The notes under the pieces were generated by a model. That model searched no databases and had not been told where the DNA came from. It saw nothing but the letters and a program-made list of their open reading frames with translations. Both the position numbers and the translations under genes were made by a program. A DNA stretch of 64,000 nt from Paulinella micropora (taxonomy: Eukaryota > Cercozoa > Imbricatea > Euglyphida > Paulinellidae). Below, one piece after another: positions 18,963 to 27,018 of this stretch. The first letter of the stretch is position 1. The number at the start of each line of letters is the position of its first letter. The stretch spans positions 63,501 through 127,500 of the forward strand of contig WBZZ01001035.1 in NCBI GenBank assembly GCA_019918135.1, written 5' to 3'.

Positions 18963-19374
18963 GCTAGCTCGTCGCGGTATTGGTTGCTCTGCAAAGGGCC
19001 TCCGCGAAGCGACGGGTGGTAAGGAAGGTGGTACGTGTCCTTTCCTATTCACACGACGGCCGTACAGCTCCTGTGCGTGGCTGGGAGCGGGCGAGGGAGG
19101 GGGAGGAGGGGAGAAGCCGGTCGTCTGCGGGAAAGGGGGATGCCAGGGGGGAGAGGCCTGGGTGGGACTCGGGGGGGGGGGGGGGAGAGAGAAGGGGGAA
19201 GGGACAGGTCCGCTCCGCCTCCTCGCCCTTCTTCTCCCCTCCCCTGCTGCAGGCGCTGCCTCCGGGTCTCAAAGGACGGGAGAAAAAAGGGCTAGCACGA
19301 CAGGCAGGCGGGGCCTCAGCACGCGGAGACTAGAGAGACGCCTTCTCCCCCACCCCTTCTTGTCTGCCCTGTCC
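18963..19374. other. Divergent promoter region
   Basis: 412 bases between starts at 18962 (minus) and 19375 (plus). Includes a G14 run near 19170-19183 and GGAGAAAAAAGGGC near 19280. No gene supported. Confidence 0.45.
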
Positions 19375-21414
19375 ATGGACGATTTCCGTGTTGTATGGCA
19401 GCAGGCACTGCAGACTGTGCAGAAAGCCGACCTCCGCGGTTCTCAGGGCAGCGTAGGAGCCCATGTGGCTGCAGCCTGGGCTAGGCAAGAGGACTCTAAG
19501 CTACGGAACATGCAGCTAGAGCTACGCATCCGTGCAGATACCAGGGAAGAGTGTGAGAGAATAGAAGAATTTCTGCAGGACCTGGCTCCCTCCGAGTCTG
19601 CAGGGCCCCAGTCGCTGTGGCCCTGCATAACAACCGTCGACATGGACTGTTACCGCGAGGGCCAGCTCCGAGTCCCGGCACAACTCCTGGCCTGGACCAT
19701 CAACGCTACCAACGTGAGACTGCAGAATGTCCAGCTCCGGTACCACGGGCTCTCAGAACTCACTCTAGCGTCTGTGACGAAGCTCCTCTTCAACCAAGTG
19801 CGCATGGTTTCGGACTCTGTCGCAGGGGAAAGAAGGTTCACTCTCTCCTTTCCTAGAACACCGCAATTTCTTAGGCTGTCTAGCTGTGACGGTATCCACG
19901 AGGTCAGGAGTAGCCACGAGGGTGGACAATGGCGGGAGGAGAAAGCGGATCCTGATATCAGACTCCAGCATAGCCCTGCGCTGGAGAGGGTCCACCTCGT
20001 TAGGGCAAGGGTTCGGTACAGGAGTGTGCTGGTGCATGATTGCCAGGCACTACAGAACCTGGTCTTACCTCCAGCCAAGCTCGTTACGGTGTTTGACTGT
20101 CCCAAGGTACAGGAGCTGCTAGTAAAGGCGCCAGAGCCAGGAACACTTAGTGAGGAGAACTTAGAGTGTGAGCTCCGGCTGTCGGGCAACGTGTCTGCGC
20201 TACGCTCAGTGGTTGGCCCCTGGACCGATCGCCTGCTGCTTGAAATCGTAACAGCTAATATGTCCTTGCAGGTGCGGGGTTTTCGTGTCATGACAGTCGA
20301 GAAGGGTTGGGGCGACGTCATCGCGGCCGCCCTAGAACTGGATTGGTTAGCCACGGACTTGCCCGCCTGGTTTCGGCGCGAGCTGAAGTATGACAGTGAA
20401 GAAGGGCTCACTGTTCGAGTCAGGGACCACGGCCTAGCAGTCGACCAAGAGGGAGTGTCTGAGCCGGCCGCCCCGCCTACAGAGCTGCCAGCAGGCGATG
20501 CCGGTCAGAAGGTGCTGGAGACGCTGCGGGACGTGAACTCTCTGTTGTTGTCGTTGCAAGTCGAGCGTTGGCTCTTTGCGGGCGCTCCGTGCTGGCCCAG
20601 CCTGTTCTTGTTCGAGCTGCAGCGCCTGTACGGAATAACTCTGCCCACGTTGCAGAACCGGGCCGTGGACGGGCTCACGCTTTCTGCCGCGCTGACAGCT
20701 CTGCTTGGTCTGCCTAGGCGTTACACTGTGCTCCAACCGTCCGGGTCGCTTTACTTGCGCGCTAAGCTGCGCCTGCTCTGTGCGCAGGGCGTCCTGACCG
20801 GCCAGCAGCGGATGGCGCTGGAAAAAGAGGGGGAGCCATATCCACGCGGACTGCAGTTTAGGCGAGTGGTGACAGAAGCCCTGGAAAACACAGACTTGCT
20901 TCGCCTAGCCTGCGCTGAGCTACGGCAACGATTGACCCAGTGCGACTGCCCCGAGGCTAACCATGAGCTTCAACGGGCCTCGGCCTGGCTTAATCCAGAC
21001 ACAGTCGAGAACTTGGTCCAGGCGGAGTACAGCGGCGGGCGCAGCCAGCTGCTAGCCTTCTGGCGGGAGGGAGCCTGGCTGTTGGCAGCGGCCTTTGCGC
21101 CAACGGGACCAGAGCAGGCTATCAGGTGGCGCTGGGGGGTGCTCCAGTTGCTAGAAAAGAGGTTCCAGCGGAGGTTCCGGCAGGCGCCTGACCTGCCACA
21201 GCTGCCTAGCGTTGCGGACGACCCAGACACAGACCTGTGTGTTTGGAACTGGTGGTACACGCCTCCAGCTAAAGTACCAGCGGAAGTGGAGCTGGCTCTG
21301 CTTTGCTGCCTCGAGACTCTGTGGCCCATTGACCATGACGCCCAAGCGGTCTGGCAGCTCGCGAACGGCGCGATTGCCAAGCACGGACAAGATCAGACAC
21401 CAAACTCAAGCTAA
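19375..21414 (+). CDS. Large protein of unknown function with LRR-like half
   Basis: ATG at 19375 (GTCCATGGAC) opens an intact 679-codon frame. The first 330 residues form Leu-rich beta-strand-like repeats resembling irregular LRRs ('LTLASVTKLLFNQVRMV', 'LERVHLVRARVRYRSVLV'). The second half is alpha-helical with several Trp and Leu clusters ('LLLSLQVERWLFAGAPCW', 'VCVWNWW'-like end). General layout (N-terminal helices, then LRR-like) recalls the gene at 5411-7423 and the two may be paralogous, though I see no long identity. AATAAA follows at 21505. Function unknown. G+C is moderate, unlike its neighbours. Confidence 0.65.
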   Translation: MDDFRVVWQQALQTVQKADLRGSQGSVGAHVAAAWARQEDSKLRNMQLELRIRADTREECERIEEFLQDLAPSESAGPQSLWPCITTVDMDCYREGQLRVPAQLLAWTINATNVRLQNVQLRYHGLSELTLASVTKLLFNQVRMVSDSVAGERRFTLSFPRTPQFLRLSSCDGIHEVRSSHEGGQWREEKADPDIRLQHSPALERVHLVRARVRYRSVLVHDCQALQNLVLPPAKLVTVFDCPKVQELLVKAPEPGTLSEENLECELRLSGNVSALRSVVGPWTDRLLLEIVTANMSLQVRGFRVMTVEKGWGDVIAAALELDWLATDLPAWFRRELKYDSEEGLTVRVRDHGLAVDQEGVSEPAAPPTELPAGDAGQKVLETLRDVNSLLLSLQVERWLFAGAPCWPSLFLFELQRLYGITLPTLQNRAVDGLTLSAALTALLGLPRRYTVLQPSGSLYLRAKLRLLCAQGVLTGQQRMALEKEGEPYPRGLQFRRVVTEALENTDLLRLACAELRQRLTQCDCPEANHELQRASAWLNPDTVENLVQAEYSGGRSQLLAFWREGAWLLAAAFAPTGPEQAIRWRWGVLQLLEKRFQRRFRQAPDLPQLPSVADDPDTDLCVWNWWYTPPAKVPAEVELALLCCLETLWPIDHDAQAVWQLANGAIAKHGQDQTPNSS

Positions 21415-21504
21415 GGTAGCACAGCCCCGGAATGGCACTCGCGCTTGGCACTCAGCCGGCAGACACTAGAACGAGAGAGACAGAAAATCCGTAAATAGCT
21501 TTTT

Positions 21505-21510
21505 AATAAA
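21505..21510 (+). terminator. Polyadenylation signal
   Basis: AATAAA 91 bases after the stop of the preceding plus-strand gene, in TTTTTAATAAATTCC. Confidence 0.5.
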
Positions 21511-21570
21511 TTCCTGGCTAGAAACAAGAGCCTACGTGTTTGTTCAATCTAGCTGCTGTTTGTCTTGTGC

Positions 21571-21573
<3 letters not shown>

Positions 21574-21627
<54 letters not shown>

Positions 21628-21649
21628 AAGAAAGAAAAAGAGAAAGAAA
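21574..21649. repeat. (GA)n / (GAAA)n microsatellite
   Basis: About 24 GA units followed by GAAA units, lying between the convergent 3' ends at 21414 and 21675. Confidence 0.95.
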
Positions 21650-21674
21650 CAGAGTCACGTCGTCGTCGTCAGGC

Positions 21675-23555
21675 CTACTCCTCCTCATCCAGCGGCTCCG
21701 GCTCGATCTCTTCGACTTCCTCCACTTCCTCCCCGTCGTCTGCCTCCGCGTTCGCCGGCGGCGCGGGTGCCGGGCCCAGGTGGACCGACAGCGCGAACAG
21801 TTGTGCCCGGCCTTGGTCGGTGTGTTGCTGCGCGTCGACGCACTGCAGTCCCGTCCACGAGGCCCGCCCGTCCACGACCAGCTCGAAGCGCTCGCTGCCG
21901 GGCCGGTCCCACCAACGCTGCAGCCACTCGGTGCAGCGCCGCTCCGAGGCGAAGCACTGGCACATGTCGGGTGCCCACGCCAGAGACTCCACTTCGTGCT
22001 GTTCGGCCGAGGTGCGCAGGACCTGGCGAGAGTGCGCCGCGAAGCAGGCCAGGCCGCTGGGCCGGTACGAGCTCCTGCGCCAGGTGCCGGGCAGCGCCCC
22101 CTTGGTGTCCAGGGGCTGGCCCGCCAGGGTGTAGCTCAGCCCGCCCCGGTAGGCCGTGATCGAGCACTCCGGCGCACCAGTCCCAAAGGCGTTGGGCAGC
22201 AGGGCCAGCCGGGCCTGGGCCGGGCCGGGGGCTGCCTCGGCCGCCCTCTGCACGCTCTCGGGCCGCCAGGCCAGAAGGGCCGACGTAGCGGGGTCCACGC
22301 AGACAGCCCGGGCCAGGGCCTGCAGCGCTCGGCCCGCCTCGGTCACCAGCTCGGAGCTCTGCAGTCCGGTGGGGCGTTCGGTCGGCGCCAGGCACACGGG
22401 CAGGTACAGGCGCCCCCGGGCCGTGTCCTCCAGCAAGCGCAGTTCCGTCGTCTGGGTCTGTGGCTCGGCCCGGCCAGTGCGCGACAAGCTAAAGCACCGG
22501 CGCTCCGGGCCGCCGAGGCCGGAGCCCAGCAGCGGTAAGCTGGCTAGGCGGCGGGCCCGGCTCACGGGATCTACTTGCAGCAACGAGGCGCCACGCCCGG
22601 CCGTGCGCTTGGCCTGGAGCACCGGGGTCAGCGCCAGGGGCAGGGCCTCCAACGCCAGCGTGTACAGCTCGGTCACGGGCACGCTCAGGCTCTGGCCGGT
22701 GGCCGCCCACAGCCTAGCAAAGCTGTACAACACGCACAGCAGGCGCTGCCGGGCCACCAGGTCCGCGCCGAAGCCGAGCACGCGGTGCTGCAGCTGCTTG
22801 AGGGTGTCCACCACCGGCAGGAGCCCCTTGCGCTGGCGGAAGTTGCTGATGGCCTCGACGCTGCACACCACCGCCGTCGCCTGCGTAGCCATCGCCGCCA
22901 CGTACAGGCACCCGTAGAACTGCCGGCTGCGCACCAGCGCCTTGGCCTGCGCCGCCGGCAACGACGTACCCAGGGGCCTGGGCTTCCAACGCGTCTCGGT
23001 GCGCAGCTCCTGCACTAGTTCCTTGAGTTGCTCGGCCGAGTCCAGCTGCACGAGCTGGCGCGCGGCTAGGGCTAGTATGGCGGGGCGCCCGCGGACCACC
23101 AGCTCCTCCAGCGCCTGGGGCACCAGGAAGCACTGCGTGCGTGTCGCTGCCCCGCCCCGGCCCTTCTTCCGGGCCGGCAGATCCGGCTCCGCCGCCGCCG
23201 CCGCCGCCGCCCCCGCCCCGCCGAGCTCCGATTCCAGCACCGCGCGCACCGCCTGCACCACCTGCGTGTAGGGATGGAGGCGCTGCAACAAGCAATTAGT
23301 GATTTCGTCGCTGCCCGCCGCGAGCTCCGCGTCCTCCTGCAGGCCGTGGCAGTGCATCAGGGCCGCCTCCTGCTGGGCGTGCAAGTGCTGGTAGTAGTCG
23401 GTCGCCGTGTGCAGCGCGGCCACGAGGTCACTGAGCCGGTCCCAGTCACCCTTGCGCCACACGCCATCCAGGACGGGCAGGCGTACTCCCGGTGCACGCC
23501 GGACCAAGTCCCGCAGCTGGCCCTCGGCGTGCCCCGCCGGCTTTTCTTCGCACAC
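21675..23555 (-). CDS. Large protein of unknown function with acidic tail
   Basis: An intact 626-codon minus-strand frame from ATG 23555. It is mostly alpha-helical, with a poly-Ala run near residues 114-122, a basic patch 'RKKGRGG', and a final ~25 residues almost entirely Glu/Asp ('DDGEEVEEVEEIEPEP'). No membrane segment, signal peptide or recognised motif. The acidic tail suggests an interaction with basic proteins or chromatin, which is inference. It is divergently transcribed from the helicase gene across a repeat-rich 630-base region. Confidence 0.65.
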   Translation of the reverse strand: MCEEKPAGHAEGQLRDLVRRAPGVRLPVLDGVWRKGDWDRLSDLVAALHTATDYYQHLHAQQEAALMHCHGLQEDAELAAGSDEITNCLLQRLHPYTQVVQAVRAVLESELGGAGAAAAAAAEPDLPARKKGRGGAATRTQCFLVPQALEELVVRGRPAILALAARQLVQLDSAEQLKELVQELRTETRWKPRPLGTSLPAAQAKALVRSRQFYGCLYVAAMATQATAVVCSVEAISNFRQRKGLLPVVDTLKQLQHRVLGFGADLVARQRLLCVLYSFARLWAATGQSLSVPVTELYTLALEALPLALTPVLQAKRTAGRGASLLQVDPVSRARRLASLPLLGSGLGGPERRCFSLSRTGRAEPQTQTTELRLLEDTARGRLYLPVCLAPTERPTGLQSSELVTEAGRALQALARAVCVDPATSALLAWRPESVQRAAEAAPGPAQARLALLPNAFGTGAPECSITAYRGGLSYTLAGQPLDTKGALPGTWRRSSYRPSGLACFAAHSRQVLRTSAEQHEVESLAWAPDMCQCFASERRCTEWLQRWWDRPGSERFELVVDGRASWTGLQCVDAQQHTDQGRAQLFALSVHLGPAPAPPANAEADDGEEVEEVEEIEPEPLDEEE

Positions 23556-24185
23556 GGTGGTCCAGCCCGGCCGCGGGCGCCGCCCCCCCCCCGCGCGTGC
23601 CCGCAGTCAGGAGAGAGCGCGCACCGCCGCGTGCTGCCGCGGGCCCGCCGTGCGCGCCGCTCGCGCGCGCCCTGGGGAGGGGAGGACAGGGAGAGGGGGT
23701 CGGCGCCAGCCGGTGCGTGCCGCCGCCCACGGGCGCACGTGCCCGTGGGAGGGGGTGCTCCCCCCCCGGGAGGGAGGGAGCGTGCCAGTGCGTGCCGCCG
23801 CCCACGGTCGCCCGCCGGCCAGGGGAGTGCCGGCACGTGCCGCTGCCAACCAGCGCCCGCGGCCGGGCGGCGTGCGGGCAGGCGTGCCGCCGCCCACAGG
23901 CGCCCGCGGCCGGGCGGCGTGCGGGCAGGCGTGCCGCCGCCCACGGGCGCCCGCCGGCCAGGGGAGTGCCGGCACGTGCCGCTGCCAACCAGCGCCCAGC
24001 GCGCGTCGCTGCCGACCCAACACGCGCGCACTCCCCACGACCAGCGCGCGCGACCGGCTCGTGTGCCAGCACGCGCTGGCCAGCGCGCGACCACCGTGCG
24101 CGGGGGGGGGGGGGGGGCGCCCCGAGCGCCGCTCGTCTCTGCCCCAGAATTCTGTCCTCCAGCTACTTTCGAAGCTACCGAGACG
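23556..24185. other. Divergent intergenic region with tandem repeats
   Basis: 630 bases between the minus-strand gene starting at 23555 and the helicase at 24186. Contains the repeat array described separately, a C run near 23585-23594 and a G17 run near 24101-24117. Frames are open only because of composition. Confidence 0.5.
23715..24000 (+). repeat. Array of ~48-bp repeats between divergent genes
   Basis: Two unit types alternate. One (about 23850-23950) contains GGGCAGGCGTGCCGCCGCCC and is present twice in tandem. The other contains GTGCCGGCACGTGCCGCTGC and occurs at about 23825 and 23967. The core CGTGCCGCCGCCCAC appears at least four times. The position between two divergent starts fits a regulatory or origin-like iteron array. 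Confidence 0.8.
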
Positions 24186-26435
24186 ATGAGCGCTACTACT
24201 GTCCCTCGCGTGCTGTACCCACACCAAGCTGCGGGCGTGGCCCGGATCCTGCGTCTCTGCGATCCGCACACGGTGGGCGGCGCGATTGTGACCTACGGCA
24301 TGGGCTACGGCAAGACCCTGACCAGCTGTGCCGCCCTCCGGGAGCTGTTCCTGTGCCACCCGCAGTTCCGCGCCGCCCTGCTCCTGGTGCCGACCGCCGT
24401 GCTGCCTACGTGGCACGCCGAGCTGCGGCGGCTGGGCGACTACCCCGGCCGGCCCGGGGTGTTGCTCTTCCACGGCTCGGCCCGGGTGGCCGACCTGGTC
24501 CGAGCCCTGCGCCCCGGAGAACAGGGGGCAGCGCCACGCTACTTCGTGCTCAGCACGTGCGACACCTTCAAGAAGCGGCTCGGGTCCCCGGACTGGCAAG
24601 GCGCCCGGGACCTGTTCCAGGTCCTGGTCGTGGACGAGAGCCACCACTTCAAGAACGCGGTGCCGAACGAGGTTGGCGAGCTACCCCGGTACGCCGAAGT
24701 CTTTGGCGCCGCCAACCCCTTGCTAGGCGGCCGCCGCTTCACGCTGCTGTTGTCAGGCACCCCGTTCGAGGCCCGGGTGCGTGAAATGGTGTCGGCCTGG
24801 TTCCTCTTGACAGGCCAGGTGCACGGGGGCAAGGATGACGTCCAGGAAGCCGACCTGCGCTCAGCCATGCAAGACCTGATCCAGCCACGCTGTATCGAGG
24901 TGCAGGCGGAGGACACGGCGCACATCCGCCAGTCGATGCCACGGCTGACCCACCAGGTCCAGTACCTCTCCGCGCACGGCTGGCCCAGGCACGCACACGC
25001 CAAGTACGACCGCGTCACCGCCAGTCTCAACCTCCAGAGCCGCGAGTACGCCTCCCTGCTCAGGGGCCGCCAGCGCGGCCCCGCACAGCGCCAGCGGCTC
25101 TCGCAGCTGCTGCGCCTCATCCGGCAGCTCCGGGCGCAGCTGCGGGGCCTGTGCAGCCATCCCCTGGTGCCCTGGGGCAGTGAAGAGCCTGGGCCCTGCG
25201 TCCGGCTCGTGGACTCGCTGCAGCGCAAGCGCAAGAGGCTGAGCCCCGGGCTACCACTCGAGGTCCTCAGCCGCAAGCTCGTTCGGCGGGCCTGCGGCGA
25301 AGACGACGCCGAGAGCTGGCCGCCAGCCTTAAGCCCGGCAGAGCAAAAGAATCCCCTGCGGCAACTCGGCGCTCAGCGGGCCTGGCCGGAGGACCCCGCC
25401 CCGACGGAGCTGCCTCCCCCGGTGCTCTTGGCCAAGTTCGAGTTTGTGTACCAGACACTGCGGCGCTGGGGCCAGACGCACCAGACCGGCCGCTGGGTCG
25501 CGACGAGCGAGTGGGTGCGGGTGCTGGCCGAACTGGAGGCGTACCTGCGACTGCGCCAGCAGATGGAGCCGGTGCCACAGCCCCCCTGGCGAGTCCTGCA
25601 CTTCAGCGGCGACACTCCGAAGCAGGCCAGAGCTAGCGCCGAGGCCCTGTTCTGGGCGCCGGCCCCTCCTCCCGGGCTCGTGCTACTGCTCTTATCCAAG
25701 AAGGCGGGCGGGGTAGGGCTCAACCTGACGTATGCTGACGGCCTGCTAATGCTGGAGCCAGGCTACACGTACGCACAGGACTCCCAAGTGGTCGGCCGAG
25801 TGCAGCGCCTAGGCGGCAGGGGCACGGGCGCCGAGCCCAGCCAAGTGCCTGTGTATTACCTCGTGTACGCCAGGCTCGACAGCCAGGACACGGCCATGCG
25901 CAGGGACCACTGTGCCAAGGCCCGCCGGGTGGCCGTGACGACACTGGACCGGGAACGCGTCGAGGCCGAGCTGGCCGCCAGGTACACGCCAGAAGAGAGG
26001 CTGGACAAAGCTGCGGCCGCGCCTCCGGCAACACCTCCGGCAACACCTCCGGCGGCCGTGCCCCCTACGTCACCCCCTCCCCTGGAGAAGGCTTCCCCCG
26101 TGCACAAGAAGAGGCGCTTAGAGGCCGCTGTCCCCGCCGCAGACCCCCCGCACGAAACAGCCCGGGAGGCGGCGGAGCGGCTGGAGGAGGCCGAGCGGCT
26201 GCGAGCGACACTGCTGGAAGCTGAGAGACTGCGAGCGGCACGGCTGGAGGCGGCACGGCTGGAGGCAGAGCGCCAGCGCCTGGCACAGCAACGCCAGCAG
26301 GAAGCAGAGCGCCGGCGCCTGGAGCAGCAACGCCAACAGGACGCAGAGGAAGAGGCCGCGCGCCAGCAACGAGCGGTGGCCAGGGGCTCGCTGTCCGCCG
26401 CTGCGCAGCGAGCGTTGCAGGAACTTCTGTTCTAG
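24186..26435 (+). CDS. SNF2-type superfamily 2 helicase/ATPase
   Basis: ATG at 24186 opens an intact frame of 749 residues. Helicase motifs are in order: Q-like 'LYPHQAAGVARIL' (9-22), Walker A 'YGMGYGKTLTS' (37-47), Ia 'LLVPTAVLPTWHAEL', II 'VVDESHHFKN' (148-157), III 'LLLSGTPFEA', V 'SKKAGGVGLNLT' (about 503) and VI 'QVVGRVQRLG' (about 533). This is the SNF2/NPH-I-like group, which uses ATP to translocate on duplex DNA; large DNA viruses use relatives in transcription. After about residue 600 come Pro/Thr repeats, a basic 'KKRR', then a coiled coil of 'EAERLRAARLEA'-type repeats (about 658-735). Nuclear or virion transcription role is inference. Confidence 0.85.
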   Translation: MSATTVPRVLYPHQAAGVARILRLCDPHTVGGAIVTYGMGYGKTLTSCAALRELFLCHPQFRAALLLVPTAVLPTWHAELRRLGDYPGRPGVLLFHGSARVADLVRALRPGEQGAAPRYFVLSTCDTFKKRLGSPDWQGARDLFQVLVVDESHHFKNAVPNEVGELPRYAEVFGAANPLLGGRRFTLLLSGTPFEARVREMVSAWFLLTGQVHGGKDDVQEADLRSAMQDLIQPRCIEVQAEDTAHIRQSMPRLTHQVQYLSAHGWPRHAHAKYDRVTASLNLQSREYASLLRGRQRGPAQRQRLSQLLRLIRQLRAQLRGLCSHPLVPWGSEEPGPCVRLVDSLQRKRKRLSPGLPLEVLSRKLVRRACGEDDAESWPPALSPAEQKNPLRQLGAQRAWPEDPAPTELPPPVLLAKFEFVYQTLRRWGQTHQTGRWVATSEWVRVLAELEAYLRLRQQMEPVPQPPWRVLHFSGDTPKQARASAEALFWAPAPPPGLVLLLLSKKAGGVGLNLTYADGLLMLEPGYTYAQDSQVVGRVQRLGGRGTGAEPSQVPVYYLVYARLDSQDTAMRRDHCAKARRVAVTTLDRERVEAELAARYTPEERLDKAAAAPPATPPATPPAAVPPTSPPPLEKASPVHKKRRLEAAVPAADPPHETAREAAERLEEAERLRATLLEAERLRAARLEAARLEAERQRLAQQRQQEAERRRLEQQRQQDAEEEAARQQRAVARGSLSAAAQRALQELLF

Positions 26436-27018
26436 AGGAAGTGGGGCTGCTAGAGGGCACGCCCAGGAAACTAGGGCAAAAAGTCTGAGACTAATTAAAA
26501 AAATTCAGTGGTAACCTCAGCCTCCCGCAGCAGGCCTTGAATTAGCCATCCGGCCTTTTTCTTCGCTGAACAGCCGGCACCGGAGAAGAAGAGAGTGCGG
26601 TGGTAGTCTTGGCTAGGGTGCGAAGAGCTACGCGTCCGCGCTGCAGCCCAGGTTCAAATCCCCCTTGGCGGGAGTCCGGTGCACGTGTCGGCCTACCGAA
26701 GAAAGTCTAGGATTGTTGTCTTTAATAAGGAAGTGCAGGGTTACTTGTTTTCTGCCGGCAGTCCTTCCTGTTTTCTAAGTAGTACCGCGCGCGGTAAGGG
26801 AGAGGAGGTGAGTGGCCAGCCTGCTCTTGTTGTACTTGTCTGTAGCAGCGCGTGACCTCCGCCGGACCACACCAGGGGGCGCTTGGATGTTGGGAAGTTG
26901 GCCCCAGGTACACCGGCTCTGCCCCGGGCACTTTTGTCTGGACCCCCCCCCCCCCCCCGCGCAGGCGTGCGCCCTGGGCACACACGCCCACTCCTACTAC
27001 GGCCTGGCGCCCGCGCTG
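26436..27018. other. Convergent 3' intergenic region
   Basis: 583 bases between two convergent stops. Contains an A+T patch (GACTAATTAAAAAAATTC near 26490) suited to a 3' end, TTTAATAAGG near 26720 and a C17 run near 26941. Short frames on both strands are not convincing. Confidence 0.45.

Noticed and set aside
26640..26690. GGTTCAAATCC resembling a tRNA B box
   Set aside because: The flanking bases do not form a T stem or acceptor stem, and no D arm fits upstream.
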